A DNA stretch of 64,000 bases from Martinezella dioscoreae (GTDB lineage Bacteria; Pseudomonadota; Alphaproteobacteria; Rhizobiales; Rhizobiaceae): positions 806,001 through 870,000 of the forward strand of contig NZ_BLAJ01000001.1 of assembly GCF_009176305.1 (NCBI RefSeq), written 5' to 3'. The position numbers were made by a program, and so were the translations under genes. Under the pieces are notes generated by a model. The model was not told where the DNA came from. It did no database searches and saw only the letters and a program-made list of their open reading frames with translations. How positions within the stretch are numbered: position 1 is the first letter of the stretch; each line of letters starts with the position of its first letter. Shown one piece after another: positions 30,397 through 39,301 of the stretch.

Positions 30397-31968
30397 ATGG
30401 CTGATTATACAGAGTCAGACAAGAAGCAGGATGTCCAGATCCTGCACTCCATGGGCTACGCTCAGGAGTTGGAACGGCGGATGAGTTCATTCTCGAATTT
30501 CGCCGTGTCCTTCTCGATCATCTGCATTCTATCCGGCGGCATCAATTCGCTGGCTCAAGCGACATCGGGTGCGGGCGGTGCCGCTATTGGTATCGGCTGG
30601 CCTGTCGGCTGCTTCATATCGCTCGTCTTCGCTGTGGCGATGGCCCAGATCAGTTCGGCCTATCCGACGGCCGGCGGTCTCTACCACTGGGGCTCGATCC
30701 TCGGCAATCGCTTCACCGGCTGGCTGACGGCCTGGTTCAACCTGCTCGGCCTCGTCACCGTCCTCGGCGCCATCAATGTCGGCACCTATTACTTCTTCGT
30801 CGGCGCATTCGGCGGCTACTTCAACATGACCGACACCACGCTGGTGCGCATCGTGTTCCTGGTGGTCATCACAGGTCTGCAGGCGCTGGTCAATCACATG
30901 GGTATCGGCTTGACGGCGAAGCTGACCGACTTCTCCGGTTATCTGATCTTCGCAACCTCGATCCTTCTGGCGGCTGTTTGCCTGATCGCTGCGCCGTCCT
31001 ATGATTTTGCGCGGCTTTTCACCTTCACCAACTATTCCGGTCTGGCGACGATTGCTGCCGACGGCTCGGCAACCGGTGCCCCGGTCTGGCCGCAGGTTTC
31101 GACTTTCTGGGTCTTCGCGCTCGGCCTTCTGCTGCCGATCTACACGATCACCGGTTATGATGCCTCGGCCCATACGTCGGAAGAGACAGTGAAAGCCGCC
31201 CATTCCGTTCCGCGCGGCATGGTGTCGTCGGTTCTGTGGTCGGCGCTCTTCGGCTACATCATGCTTTGCTCGTTTGTGCTGATGCTGCCGAATATGGACG
31301 ATGCCGCCAAGCAGGGCTGGAACGTGTTCTTCTGGGCAATGGACGCACAGGTCAATCCCATCGTGAAGGACATTCTCTATCTGCTGATCTTCATCAGCCA
31401 GTGGCTGTGCGGTCTCGCAACGGTAACCTCGGTTTCGCGCATGATCTTCGCCTTCTCGCGTGACGGCGGTCTGCCGGGATCCAAGGCTCTGTCTCGGGTC
31501 AGCCCGAAATACCGCACGCCGGTTTCGGCGATCTGGACTGGGTCGATCCTTTCCGTCCTGTTCGTCTGGGGGTCGTCGCTGGTATCGATCGGCGATACGC
31601 CGGTTTACACCATCGTCGTCTCGTGCACCGTCATCTTCCTGTTCTTCTCCTTTGCGATCCCGATCACGCTCGGCCTTTTCGCATGGGGTACGACGAAGTG
31701 GGACAAGATGGGCCCTTGGAACCTCGGGGAAGGTCTGTTCAAGCTATTTGCCGTGCTGTCGATCATCGCGATGATCATCATCTTCGTTCTCGGCATTCAG
31801 CCGCCGAACGACTGGGCGGGCATTATCACCGTCGGCTTCCTGGTTCTGACGGCCATCGTCTGGTTCGGCTTCGAGCGCCGTCGCTTCAAGGGCCCGCCGA
31901 TCGGCGATGCCATTGCCAAGCGCAAGGCTGAGATCGCGGCAGCGGAAGCCGCCGTCGGCGAGACGTAA
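30397..31968 (+). CDS. APC-superfamily amino acid/amine permease
   Basis: 523 residues from ATG at 30397 (GGGGGA six bases upstream; the longer frame lacks support). Twelve hydrophobic helices can be traced, opening ELERRMSSFSNFAVSFSIICILSGGINS, the signature helix 1 of the amino acid/choline transporter group, with the small-residue IGIGWPVGC and SSAYPTAGGLYHWGSI blocks following. It likely imports an amino acid, polyamine or GABA-like compound by proton symport. It sits between a hydrolase and a ligase gene, supporting an amine substrate. A terminator-like hairpin follows the gene. Confidence 0.88.
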   Translation: MADYTESDKKQDVQILHSMGYAQELERRMSSFSNFAVSFSIICILSGGINSLAQATSGAGGAAIGIGWPVGCFISLVFAVAMAQISSAYPTAGGLYHWGSILGNRFTGWLTAWFNLLGLVTVLGAINVGTYYFFVGAFGGYFNMTDTTLVRIVFLVVITGLQALVNHMGIGLTAKLTDFSGYLIFATSILLAAVCLIAAPSYDFARLFTFTNYSGLATIAADGSATGAPVWPQVSTFWVFALGLLLPIYTITGYDASAHTSEETVKAAHSVPRGMVSSVLWSALFGYIMLCSFVLMLPNMDDAAKQGWNVFFWAMDAQVNPIVKDILYLLIFISQWLCGLATVTSVSRMIFAFSRDGGLPGSKALSRVSPKYRTPVSAIWTGSILSVLFVWGSSLVSIGDTPVYTIVVSCTVIFLFFSFAIPITLGLFAWGTTKWDKMGPWNLGEGLFKLFAVLSIIAMIIIFVLGIQPPNDWAGIITVGFLVLTAIVWFGFERRRFKGPPIGDAIAKRKAEIAAAEAAVGET

Positions 31969-31993
31969 GCGAAGTCTAATCTTTGCGAGCAAT

Positions 31994-32019
31994 GGGGTCG
32001 CAGACCTGCGACCCTTTTC
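31994..32019 (+). terminator. terminator or attenuator after the APC permease
   Basis: GGGTCGCA (31995..32002) and TGCGACCC (32007..32014) make an 8-bp stem with a four-base loop, followed by TTTT. The glutamine synthetase-like gene starts 98 bases later, so it may have its own promoter or lie after a partial terminator. Confidence 0.8.
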
Positions 32020-32116
32020 ACCGGTAGCGACACGGCGGCACGCGCGCGGATTATCCCGCAAGGCGGTATCGTTCGGCAGGCCGACGTTTCAATTCATTGT
32101 TCAGGCGGACCAAATT

Positions 32117-33487
32117 ATGAGCAGCAGCTATACGTTCGACGACCTCAAGCGAGATGTGGCCGAAGGGCTCATCGATACGGTTCTGGCATGTCAGGTCGAC
32201 ATGCAGGGCCGGTTGATGGGCAAACGCTTCCAGGCGGAATTCTTCATCGAGAGCGCCTGGAAGGAAACGCATAGCTGCAATTATCTGCAGGCGACCGACA
32301 TCGAGATGGAGACCGTCTCCGGCTACAAGTCGACGAGCTGGGAGAAGGGTTATGGCGACTATACCATGAAGCCAGACCTTGCCACGCTGCGCCGCATTCC
32401 TTGGCTGGAAGGCACGGCGCTCGTCCTTTGCGATGTGCTTGACCATCATACACATGAGGAAGTTGCGCATTCTCCGCGCGCCATTCTGAAGAAGCAGGTG
32501 AAGCGATTGGAAGCCATGGGGCTCAAGGCCTACATGGCTTCGGAGCTCGAATTCTTCCTGTTCGACCAGAGCTATGACAGCGCGCGCGAAGCTGGCTATC
32601 GCAACATGAAGCTCGCCAGCGGCTATAACGAGGACTACCACATCTTCCAGACCACCAAGGAGGAAGAAGTGATGCGGGCGATCCGCACCGGCCTTCAGGG
32701 CGCGGGCATCCCAGTGGAGAATTCGAAGGGCGAGGCTTCGGCGGGGCAAGAGGAAATCAACGTCCGTTACGCCGACGCGCTTGATATGGCCGACCGCCAT
32801 GCCATCATCAAGAACGGCTGCAAGGAGATCGCCTGGTCGAAGGGCAAGGCAATCACCTTCCTCGCGAAGTGGAATTACGGTGCCGCCGGAAGCTCCTCGC
32901 ACATCCATCAATCCCTCTGGAGCCTCGACGGAAAGAGCCCGAAGTTCTTCGAAGAAGGCGGCAAATACGGCATGTCGCCGATGATGAAGCACTATGTCGC
33001 CGGGCTTCTGACCCATGCCAGCGAGATCACCTATTTCCTGGCGCCCTATATCAATTCCTACAAGCGCTTCATGGCCGGCACCTTCGCGCCGACCAAGGCG
33101 ATCTGGAGCAAGGATAACCGTACCGCCGGTTACCGCCTGTGCGGCGAGGATACGAAATCGATCCGCATCGAATGCCGTGTCGGGGGCTCGGACCTCAATC
33201 CTTACCTGGCTTTTGCGGCTCTGATCGCAGCCGGTATCGATGGTATCGAAAACAAGCTTGAACTCGAGGCGCCGTTTGTCGGCGACGCCTATGGCGCGCG
33301 CGAAGTTCGCGAGATACCGCGCACGCTGCGCGATGCCACGACTGCCTTGACGACGTCGAAGATGCTGCGTGCCGCCTTCGGGGATGATGTCATCGATCAC
33401 TACACCCGCGCTGCCGAATGGGAGCAGGAGGAATACGATCGTCGTGTGACCGATTGGGAAGTGGCGCGCGGATTCGAAAGAGCGTAA
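32117..33487 (+). CDS. glutamine synthetase-family ligase, probable gamma-glutamyl-amine synthetase
   Basis: 456 residues from ATG at 32117. The longer frame reaching back to 31907 overlaps the permease gene. The N-terminal beta-grasp domain has DVAEGLIDTVLACQVDMQGRLMGKRF. The catalytic domain carries ASELEFFLFDQ, the ATP/metal stretch GEASAGQEEINVRYADALDMADRHAI, FLAKWNYGAAGSSSHIHQSLW and RTAGYRLCGEDTKSIRIECRVGGSDLNPYLAFAA. It lacks the adenylylation tyrosine region of biosynthetic GlnA and matches the PuuA/GlnA-like group that attaches glutamate through its gamma carboxyl to an amine. The amine acceptor is unknown. It is followed by aldehyde and alcohol dehydrogenases. Confidence 0.88.
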   Translation: MSSSYTFDDLKRDVAEGLIDTVLACQVDMQGRLMGKRFQAEFFIESAWKETHSCNYLQATDIEMETVSGYKSTSWEKGYGDYTMKPDLATLRRIPWLEGTALVLCDVLDHHTHEEVAHSPRAILKKQVKRLEAMGLKAYMASELEFFLFDQSYDSAREAGYRNMKLASGYNEDYHIFQTTKEEEVMRAIRTGLQGAGIPVENSKGEASAGQEEINVRYADALDMADRHAIIKNGCKEIAWSKGKAITFLAKWNYGAAGSSSHIHQSLWSLDGKSPKFFEEGGKYGMSPMMKHYVAGLLTHASEITYFLAPYINSYKRFMAGTFAPTKAIWSKDNRTAGYRLCGEDTKSIRIECRVGGSDLNPYLAFAALIAAGIDGIENKLELEAPFVGDAYGAREVREIPRTLRDATTALTTSKMLRAAFGDDVIDHYTRAAEWEQEEYDRRVTDWEVARGFERA

Positions 33488-33505
33488 GGCTTTTGCGATC
33501 TGCCT

Positions 33506-33537
33506 CCTGCCCGATTTTCATTTTATGATCGGGCAGG
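33506..33537 (+). other. intercistronic hairpin between ligase and aldehyde dehydrogenase genes
   Basis: CCTGCCCGAT (33506..33515) and ATCGGGCAGG (33528..33537) form a 10-bp stem with a 12-base loop. No T run follows, so it is not a standard terminator. It may act as an RNA processing or stability element in the 153-base gap. Confidence 0.5.
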
Positions 33538-33640
33538 GCGCTGGGATGTTTTGTCTGTCCGCCGTTTCTCTTTTGAATGCGGCCCTGCTTGCACAACATC
33601 CGGGCAATCAACGGATGACCAAGAAAACAGGAATTCGATC

Positions 33641-35026
33641 ATGACCATGATCACATGCGTCTCTCCGGTGAACGGAGAGGTTTATGCCGAGCGTCCGGCA
33701 CTGTCGCTGGAAGCTGGCAAGGACGTCGTGGCACGCGCCCGCAAGGCGCAGAAGGATTGGGCGCGTAGTCCGCTGGAGGATCGTGTCCAGCTCGTGCTGA
33801 AGGGTGTGGCTCGGCTCAATGAGATGGCCGATGTCGTCGTGCCGGAGCTTGCCTGGCAGATGGGCCGTCCGATCAAGTATGGCGGCGAATATCGCGGCTT
33901 CAACGAGCGCTCGAACTATGTAGCCTCGATCGCCGCCGACGCACTGGCACCCTTGGTCGTCGAGGATAGTGCCAATTTCGCCCGCCGCATCGAGCGCGAA
34001 CCGCATGGCGTGGTCTTTGTCATCGCGCCCTGGAATTATCCCTACATGACGGCCATCAACACGGTCGCCCCGGCGCTAATGGCCGGCAATACCGTCATTC
34101 TCAAGCACGCAAGCCAGACACTGCTCGTTGGCGAGCGGCTGGTGCAGGCTTTCGTCGAGGCCGGCGTTCCCACCGATGTCTTCCAGAATGTCTTCCTGGA
34201 TCATGAAACCACCTCGGCGCTGATTGCCGCCGGCAGCTTCAACTTCGTCAATTTCACCGGCTCCGTCGAAGGCGGCCGGTCGATCGAGCGTGCGGCCGCC
34301 GGCACCTTTACCAGCCTTGGCCTCGAGCTTGGCGGCAAGGATCCGGGCTATGTCATGGAAGACGCCGATCTGGACGCCGCCGTCGACACGCTGATGGATG
34401 GCGCGACCTATAATTCCGGCCAGTGCTGCTGCGGCATCGAGCGCATCTACGTGCATGAATCGCTCTACGACAATTTTGTCGAGAAGTCGGTTGCCTGGGT
34501 TTCGAACTATAAGCTCGGCAATCCGCTGGATCCTGAGACGTCGCTCGGGCCGATGGCGCATAAGCGCTTTGCCAAGGTCGTGCGTGAGCAGATCGCCGAT
34601 GCGGTTGCCAAGGGCGCCGAGGCGCTGGTCGATCCGAAGCTGTTCCCGGCCGATGACGGCGGCGCCTATCTTGCGCCGCAGGTCCTCGTCAATGTCGATC
34701 ATTCCATGGCCTTCATGCGCGAAGAAACCTTCGGTCCAGCGGTCGGCATCATGAAGGTGAAGAGCGATGCGGAAGCGCTGGAACTGATGAACGACAGTCC
34801 CTACGGTCTGACGGCTTCGCTCTGGACCAAGGATGTCGAGCGCGCCTCACGTATCGGCCGCGAAATCGAAACCGGCACCGTCTTCATGAACCGCGCCGAT
34901 TATCTCGATCCGGCTCTGTGCTGGACCGGCGTCAAGGAAACCGGCCGCGGCGGCTCGCTGTCGATCATCGGCTTCCACAATCTGACGCGCCCGAAATCCT
35001 ATCATCTGAAGAAAGTAACAGCATGA
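33641..35026 (+). CDS. aldehyde dehydrogenase family protein
   Basis: 461 residues, with ATG at 33641 behind ACAGGAA; the frame reaching 33551 has no better start. NAD-binding and catalytic features are all present: VFVIAPWNYPYMTAINTVAPALMAGN, FNFVNFTGSVEGGRSI, the base glutamate in LELGGKDPGYV, and the nucleophile in NSGQCCCGIERIYV, here with three cysteines in a row. The C terminus shows MNRADYLDPALCWTGVKETGRGGSLS. The order ligase, aldehyde dehydrogenase, alcohol dehydrogenase suggests it oxidises a gamma-glutamyl aldehyde to the acid. Its TGA overlaps the ATG of the alcohol dehydrogenase gene. Confidence 0.92.
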   Translation: MTMITCVSPVNGEVYAERPALSLEAGKDVVARARKAQKDWARSPLEDRVQLVLKGVARLNEMADVVVPELAWQMGRPIKYGGEYRGFNERSNYVASIAADALAPLVVEDSANFARRIEREPHGVVFVIAPWNYPYMTAINTVAPALMAGNTVILKHASQTLLVGERLVQAFVEAGVPTDVFQNVFLDHETTSALIAAGSFNFVNFTGSVEGGRSIERAAAGTFTSLGLELGGKDPGYVMEDADLDAAVDTLMDGATYNSGQCCCGIERIYVHESLYDNFVEKSVAWVSNYKLGNPLDPETSLGPMAHKRFAKVVREQIADAVAKGAEALVDPKLFPADDGGAYLAPQVLVNVDHSMAFMREETFGPAVGIMKVKSDAEALELMNDSPYGLTASLWTKDVERASRIGREIETGTVFMNRADYLDPALCWTGVKETGRGGSLSIIGFHNLTRPKSYHLKKVTA

Positions 35027-36171
35027 GCACTATCTCAGCCAATTGGAGCTATCCGAACGCCTTCAAGCTCGGTCGTGGCCGTATCAAGGAGCTCGCGGAC
35101 GCCTGCAAGAGCCTGGGCATGAAGAAGCCTCTCCTGATCACCGACCGGGGACTTGCCTCGATGGCGATCACGGCGACGGCCTTGGATATTCTGGAGGATG
35201 CAGGTCTCGGTCGCGCCATCTTCGCTGACGTCGATCCGAATCCGAACGAGAAAAATCTCGAAGCTGGCGTGAAAGCGTTTAAGGACGGCGGCCATGATGG
35301 CGTCGTCGCCTTCGGCGGCGGCTCCGGCCTCGATCTCGGCAAGTGCGTCGCCTTCATGGTCGGCCAGAGCCGGCCGGTCTGGGATTTCGAAGATATCGGC
35401 GACTGGTGGACCCGCGCCAGCGTCGAAGGTATCGCGCCGATCGTCGCCGTACCGACGACCGCCGGCACCGGTTCGGAAGTCGGCCGCGCCAGCGTCATCA
35501 CCAATTCCGCGACGCATGTGAAGAAGATCATCTTCCATCCGAAATTCCTGCCCGGCGTCGTCATTGCCGATCCGGAGCTGACCGTCGGCATGCCGAGGAT
35601 CATCACCGCCGGTACTGGCATGGATGCCTTTGCGCATTGCCTGGAAGCCTATTCCTCACCCTTCTACCATCCGATGTCGGCCGGCATCGCGCTGGAAGGC
35701 ATGCGCCTGGTCAAGGAATTCCTGCCGCGCGCCTATCGTGAGGGAACAGATCTCGAAGCCCGGGCCAACATGATGAGTGCTGCCGCCATGGGCGCCGTCG
35801 CCTTCCAGAAGGGGCTCGGCGCCATCCACGCGTTGTCGCATCCGATTGGCGCCGTCTACAACACGCATCACGGCATGACCAATGCTGTCGTCATGCCAGC
35901 TGTCCTGCGCTTCAACCGCAAAGCCATCGAAGAAAAGATTGCGCGCGCCGCCGCCTATCTTGGCATTTCGGGTGGTTTCGACGGCTTCTATGATTATGTG
36001 CTGAAGCTACGCTCGGAACTCGGCGTGCCGGAAAGCCTCTCGGCTATGGGCATTGCACCTGACCGGATCGACGAACTCTCCGCCATGGCAATCGAAGATC
36101 CGAGTGCCGGCGGCAATCCGGTGCCGATGACGCTCGAAAACACGAAGGCTTTGTTCCGCGACTGCTTCTGA
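35023..36171 (+). CDS. iron-containing alcohol dehydrogenase
   Basis: 382 residues from ATG at 35023, overlapping the preceding stop as ATGA. The dinucleotide-binding loop is GGGSGLDLGKC, followed by PTTAGTGSEVGRASVI. Metal ligands of the family are present: D201 and H205 in GMDAFAHCLEAY, H269 in AIHALSHPIG and H283 in YNTHHGMTN. It would oxidise an alcohol with NAD. In classical putrescine breakdown there is no alcohol dehydrogenase, so its presence hints that the substrate is an amino alcohol whose hydroxyl is oxidised after glutamylation. A strong terminator follows. Confidence 0.92.
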   Translation: MSTISANWSYPNAFKLGRGRIKELADACKSLGMKKPLLITDRGLASMAITATALDILEDAGLGRAIFADVDPNPNEKNLEAGVKAFKDGGHDGVVAFGGGSGLDLGKCVAFMVGQSRPVWDFEDIGDWWTRASVEGIAPIVAVPTTAGTGSEVGRASVITNSATHVKKIIFHPKFLPGVVIADPELTVGMPRIITAGTGMDAFAHCLEAYSSPFYHPMSAGIALEGMRLVKEFLPRAYREGTDLEARANMMSAAAMGAVAFQKGLGAIHALSHPIGAVYNTHHGMTNAVVMPAVLRFNRKAIEEKIARAAAYLGISGGFDGFYDYVLKLRSELGVPESLSAMGIAPDRIDELSAMAIEDPSAGGNPVPMTLENTKALFRDCF

Positions 36172-36240
36172 TACGCCGCCGAACTACCTGACGCGCCGGA
36201 TGAAAAATAGCGGTGCGTTTGATATTTCAAGACAAAGAAA

Positions 36241-36270
36241 AAGCCGCCGAGTTTTCCCGGCGGCTTTTTT
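36241..36270. terminator. bidirectional terminator between the alcohol dehydrogenase and L,D-transpeptidase genes
   Basis: GCCGCCG (36243..36249) and CGGCGGC (36258..36264) make a stem followed on the plus strand by six T, while on the minus strand the flank reads TTTTTCTTT. It serves both convergent genes. Confidence 0.93.
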
Positions 36271-36289
36271 GTGTAAGCATGTCTGGCAA

Positions 36290-37750
36290 TCAGTCTACGA
36301 ATTCGACGACGACGCCGGGCTTGACCATTTTCGCGAGCTCAGTCGCATCCCAATTGGTGAGACGGACACAGCCGTGGCTCTGCGACTTGCCGATCCGCGA
36401 GGGATCCGGCGTGCCGTGGATGCCATAGGTCGGTTTCGACAGGGCCATCCAGACCGTACCGACCGGGCCGTTCGGGCCAGGCGGAATGTTCAGAACCTTG
36501 TCGTTGGCGCCCTGCTGGAAGTTGATCTTTGGATTGTAGGTATAGCCAGGATTGAAGGCGACGCGCTCGACTGTGACAGTGCCTGACGGCGAGGGCGTGT
36601 CTGCGGAACCAATGCTGGCCGGGTAGGCTGCGATCAGCGTGCCGTTGGCATCATAGGCGAAAACCTGCTTGCGGCCCTTATCAGCCAGGATCTTGGCAAC
36701 TGTGCCGGTCTTGCCGGGGCCTGTATTGACGACCTTGATGATGCTGCCGGGCACGGTGAAATCGACGCCGGGGTTGAGCGCCTTCAGGTAGCCTTCATCC
36801 ATATGAAAGCGCTCCGCCAGCATTTCGGTCGTCGACGTGTAGCCGAGGGAAGGCATCTGGGACTTCGCGGCATAGTCCTCAGGGATCGAAGCGACGTAGG
36901 GGCCTGCGGCGTCGGCAGCGGTGATCGTATAGTTGACGATCGGCATGCCGCCGGACATGCGCAGCTGTTCGAGGATCGCGTCGGTATTGTTGGGGTCGAG
37001 CGTTTGCCCGGTCATCTGCTGATAGGCATAGATCGCCTTGGTGACGTTTGCGCCCATGCGGCCGTCGATCGCACCAGGCGAAATACCCTGCCGCGCGAGG
37101 AAGACCTCCAGCGCGGTAATCTCCATCTTCGACTTGCCCTTGAGCGTGATGACGGGTTCGGCCGGTGGTGGCTTGTTGACGATATCAGGTGCGCCCTGTT
37201 GCGGATCGATTGACGCGTAATCACTGCCGTTCTGGTTCGCCTGGCCCCGGTTCTGGCCTGGTAAGGGCTGATTGTCGAGCGGCTGGCGCTGGATATCGCT
37301 GTCACGCGGAATGCCGCCGGTGATCACGCTACGATCCTGCTGACCGTAACCATTATCGGGAGCGCCGTCGTAATTTCCGTAGCTGTCGGTACGATACTGA
37401 CGATAGTCCTGGTAGTTGCCGTTGTTGGAAAGCTGCGTATCGCCATAGCGGCTGCCGTTATCAGCGTAGCTGTCGCGAGCGGGCGCGCGGGGATAATAGG
37501 TGCTGGCCTTCATCTCCGTGGCGACGATATTGCCATAGGCATCGATCAGAACCCGGCGGCCGCGTCCGTCGCGCGCCATGGAATATCCACCACCATAAGG
37601 ATACTGATCAAGAATCCGACCGTCGGGAGTGACGAGAACCGTGTTGCCGTTGCTGCTGCGATAATATTGCGCCTGCGCATCGGTGAGGGCGAGCGCAGAT
37701 ACAGCGGCAGTCGTTGCCAGGGCAAAACTCAATTTTACGAACCGGTTCAC
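36290..37750 (-). CDS. L,D-transpeptidase (YkuD domain) with peptidoglycan-binding module
   Basis: 486 residues from a GTG at 37750 with GAGGA upstream. A signal peptide (about 1-27, FVKLSFALATTAAVSALALTDA) leads into a Tyr/Gly/Asn/Asp-rich linker of about 180 residues that is low in complexity. A peptidoglycan-binding module follows (about 205-255, ITALEVFLARQGISPGAIDGRMG), and the C-terminal catalytic domain ends in HGTPDPSRIGKSQSHGCVRL, with the cysteine nucleophile in SHGCVRL. It makes 3-3 crosslinks or attaches proteins to peptidoglycan in the periplasm. Rhizobiales rely heavily on L,D-transpeptidases for polar growth. The long linker is probably disordered. Confidence 0.9.
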   Translation of the reverse strand: MNRFVKLSFALATTAAVSALALTDAQAQYYRSSNGNTVLVTPDGRILDQYPYGGGYSMARDGRGRRVLIDAYGNIVATEMKASTYYPRAPARDSYADNGSRYGDTQLSNNGNYQDYRQYRTDSYGNYDGAPDNGYGQQDRSVITGGIPRDSDIQRQPLDNQPLPGQNRGQANQNGSDYASIDPQQGAPDIVNKPPPAEPVITLKGKSKMEITALEVFLARQGISPGAIDGRMGANVTKAIYAYQQMTGQTLDPNNTDAILEQLRMSGGMPIVNYTITAADAAGPYVASIPEDYAAKSQMPSLGYTSTTEMLAERFHMDEGYLKALNPGVDFTVPGSIIKVVNTGPGKTGTVAKILADKGRKQVFAYDANGTLIAAYPASIGSADTPSPSGTVTVERVAFNPGYTYNPKINFQQGANDKVLNIPPGPNGPVGTVWMALSKPTYGIHGTPDPSRIGKSQSHGCVRLTNWDATELAKMVKPGVVVEFVD

Positions 37751-37966
37751 GTCTGTCGAATCCTCGGGATAGTCGTTCGGCTGACACACACATGGCAATT
37801 TTGACGCCAGTATGGAGATTTAGATTATCATGCTGAATAAAATATAAAAATTTATGTGATCAAGGCTTCAAGTTAAGATTTGGTAAGCCAAATAACCGTT
37901 TATTTCAGTCGCGCGCCACCTTGGGACAGCACCTGCGCTCGGCGCCGATCAGGGAGGATTTTAGGG

Positions 37967-38806
37967 ATGATGGATTTTTCTGCGGCCAAGGGGCCGAAAT
38001 TGACGCTGGACGAGGGTTCTGTGCTGGATATCGGCGCCTGCATCGTCGAGGGCAACAATCTCGCGCCCGGAAGTGCCGTTCCCGACGATGGCGATCCGCG
38101 TATCAGTCATTCCGTGGAAGGCTTCCTCTTCACCTGCGGGCCGGATCATATCCGCCATCCAGAGCCGATGTCCGGCGCCTATGAAGGCAAGCGCTATCCG
38201 CTGCATGGTTCCTTCTCGTCTCATCCAGCCAAAATTCTCTGGACCAAATTCGAGAATGGTAACGCGGAATGCCGCGCCGATATCGATGTCATCACAGCCG
38301 AACGCCGCACCGCAAGGCTGGAACGTCTTTGGCGGATCGATGGCGCAACCGGCGAAGTCTCGCTTGCCGACCGCATCGTCAATACGAGTACCGAGGCGAT
38401 GCCGGTCTTTTTGATGTACCATATGAATATCGGCGGCAAATGGTTCGATAGCGGCACGCGCCTTGCCGGACAGATGCTGGAGAATGGCGGCTTTCCCTGG
38501 ACCTTCGGCGAAGAGGGCGGTGATATCTTCTGCGTGCCGGCGCAGGAAAAGGGCGAGGATTGGGCAGAGATCAGCCTCGGACCCATCGCGGCCATTGGTG
38601 GGAAGACTCTGAGGGTGCGGTTCGGAACGGACACGCTGCCGTTTCTGCAGGTCTGGCGCAATCAGCGCGCGCCTGCCCATGTGCTTGGCATCGAGCCGGT
38701 TTCGCATCGGTGGGTCTCTCGCGAGGAGCTCGAGGAAGCAGGCGAATTCAATATTCTCCAGCCCGGCGAAGCCCGCAATTTCATGCTCAATTTTGCCTTC
38801 GTTTGA
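37967..38806 (+). CDS. DUF4432 / aldose 1-epimerase-like protein
   Basis: 279 residues; ATG at 37967 has AGGGAGG about 12 bases upstream and another ATG follows immediately. The protein is a soluble beta-sandwich of the galactose-mutarotase type: DIGACIVEGNNLAPGS, SVEGFLFTCGPDHIRHPE, GKRYPLHGSFSSHPAKI (with the His pair seen in epimerases), NTSTEAMPVFLMYHMNIGG, and a closing VLGIEPVSHRW. Members in the DUF4432 group bind sugar derivatives, but no reaction is assigned. The LHGSF histidine and late EP residues suggest an active site. It is monocistronic. Confidence 0.75.
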   Translation: MMDFSAAKGPKLTLDEGSVLDIGACIVEGNNLAPGSAVPDDGDPRISHSVEGFLFTCGPDHIRHPEPMSGAYEGKRYPLHGSFSSHPAKILWTKFENGNAECRADIDVITAERRTARLERLWRIDGATGEVSLADRIVNTSTEAMPVFLMYHMNIGGKWFDSGTRLAGQMLENGGFPWTFGEEGGDIFCVPAQEKGEDWAEISLGPIAAIGGKTLRVRFGTDTLPFLQVWRNQRAPAHVLGIEPVSHRWVSREELEEAGEFNILQPGEARNFMLNFAFV

Positions 38807-38819
38807 GAGCGCCCCGCGG

Positions 38820-38858
38820 TTGACGCTTGGCCTGTGGCGGCGTAGATCAAGGCCACAG
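38820..38858 (+). promoter_or_regulatory. promoter candidate with flanking inverted repeat before the sulfurtransferase-like gene
   Basis: TTGACG (38820..38825), a 17-base spacer and TAGATC (38843..38848) form a sigma-70-like pair. CTGTGGC (38832..38838) and GCCACAG (38852..38858) flank the -10 element as a 7-bp inverted repeat, which could be an operator. The start codon is 20 bases further on. Confidence 0.4.
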
Positions 38859-38878
38859 TTTTAGAGAGGACATGAACC

Positions 38879-39217
38879 ATGGATATCCGCCCGATCGACG
38901 ATGAATACTCGGTATCCGGCCAGATTACCGTTGAGGATCTCGACCAGATCAAGGCTCTGGGGTTCAAGTCCATCGTTTGCCATCGCCCCGATGGCGAAAG
39001 CCCGGATCAGACGTCGTTCGGCGTCATCGAGGCCCGTGCCAAGGAACTCGGCCTGGAGATTACCCATGTACCCGTCGGCCCGATGGGCGTGACCGAAGAG
39101 GCCGTGCAGGGCATGGTCGATGCGCTGGACGAGTTTCCGCGCCCGATGCTTGGCTACTGCCGCTCGGGCGCACGCTCGACGGCGATCTATCAGAAGACGC
39201 ATCACATTCGCGGCTGA
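38879..39217 (+). CDS. TIGR01244-type sulfur transferase/phosphatase-like protein
   Basis: 112 residues. The sequence MDIRPIDDEYSVSGQIT, FKSIVCHRPDGESPDQTSFG and MLGYCRSGARSTAIYQ shows the beta-lactamase-hydrolase-like family (DUF442), a dual-specificity-phosphatase fold with the C(X)5R loop CRSGARS. In other bacteria members are fused to or sit beside sulfide-oxidising enzymes such as Blh/SQR, which suggests persulfide handling. No such partner is here. A RidA gene follows in the same direction, 84 bases away. The start is fixed by AGAGAGGA just upstream. Confidence 0.82.
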   Translation: MDIRPIDDEYSVSGQITVEDLDQIKALGFKSIVCHRPDGESPDQTSFGVIEARAKELGLEITHVPVGPMGVTEEAVQGMVDALDEFPRPMLGYCRSGARSTAIYQKTHHIRG

Positions 39218-39301
39218 ACGGGTCCTTCCCCGGCCTTTTGATTGAGGGCAGACCCTGGGTCATGCCTTTTACCTATCGAAGAACAACACCAGGAGAAAAC
39301 C

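Noticed and set aside
36290..37798. Extension of the L,D-transpeptidase start to TTG at 37798
   Set aside because: The signal peptide begins best at the GTG at 37750, which has GAGGA upstream; the upstream residues are Cys/Pro-rich and not signal-like.
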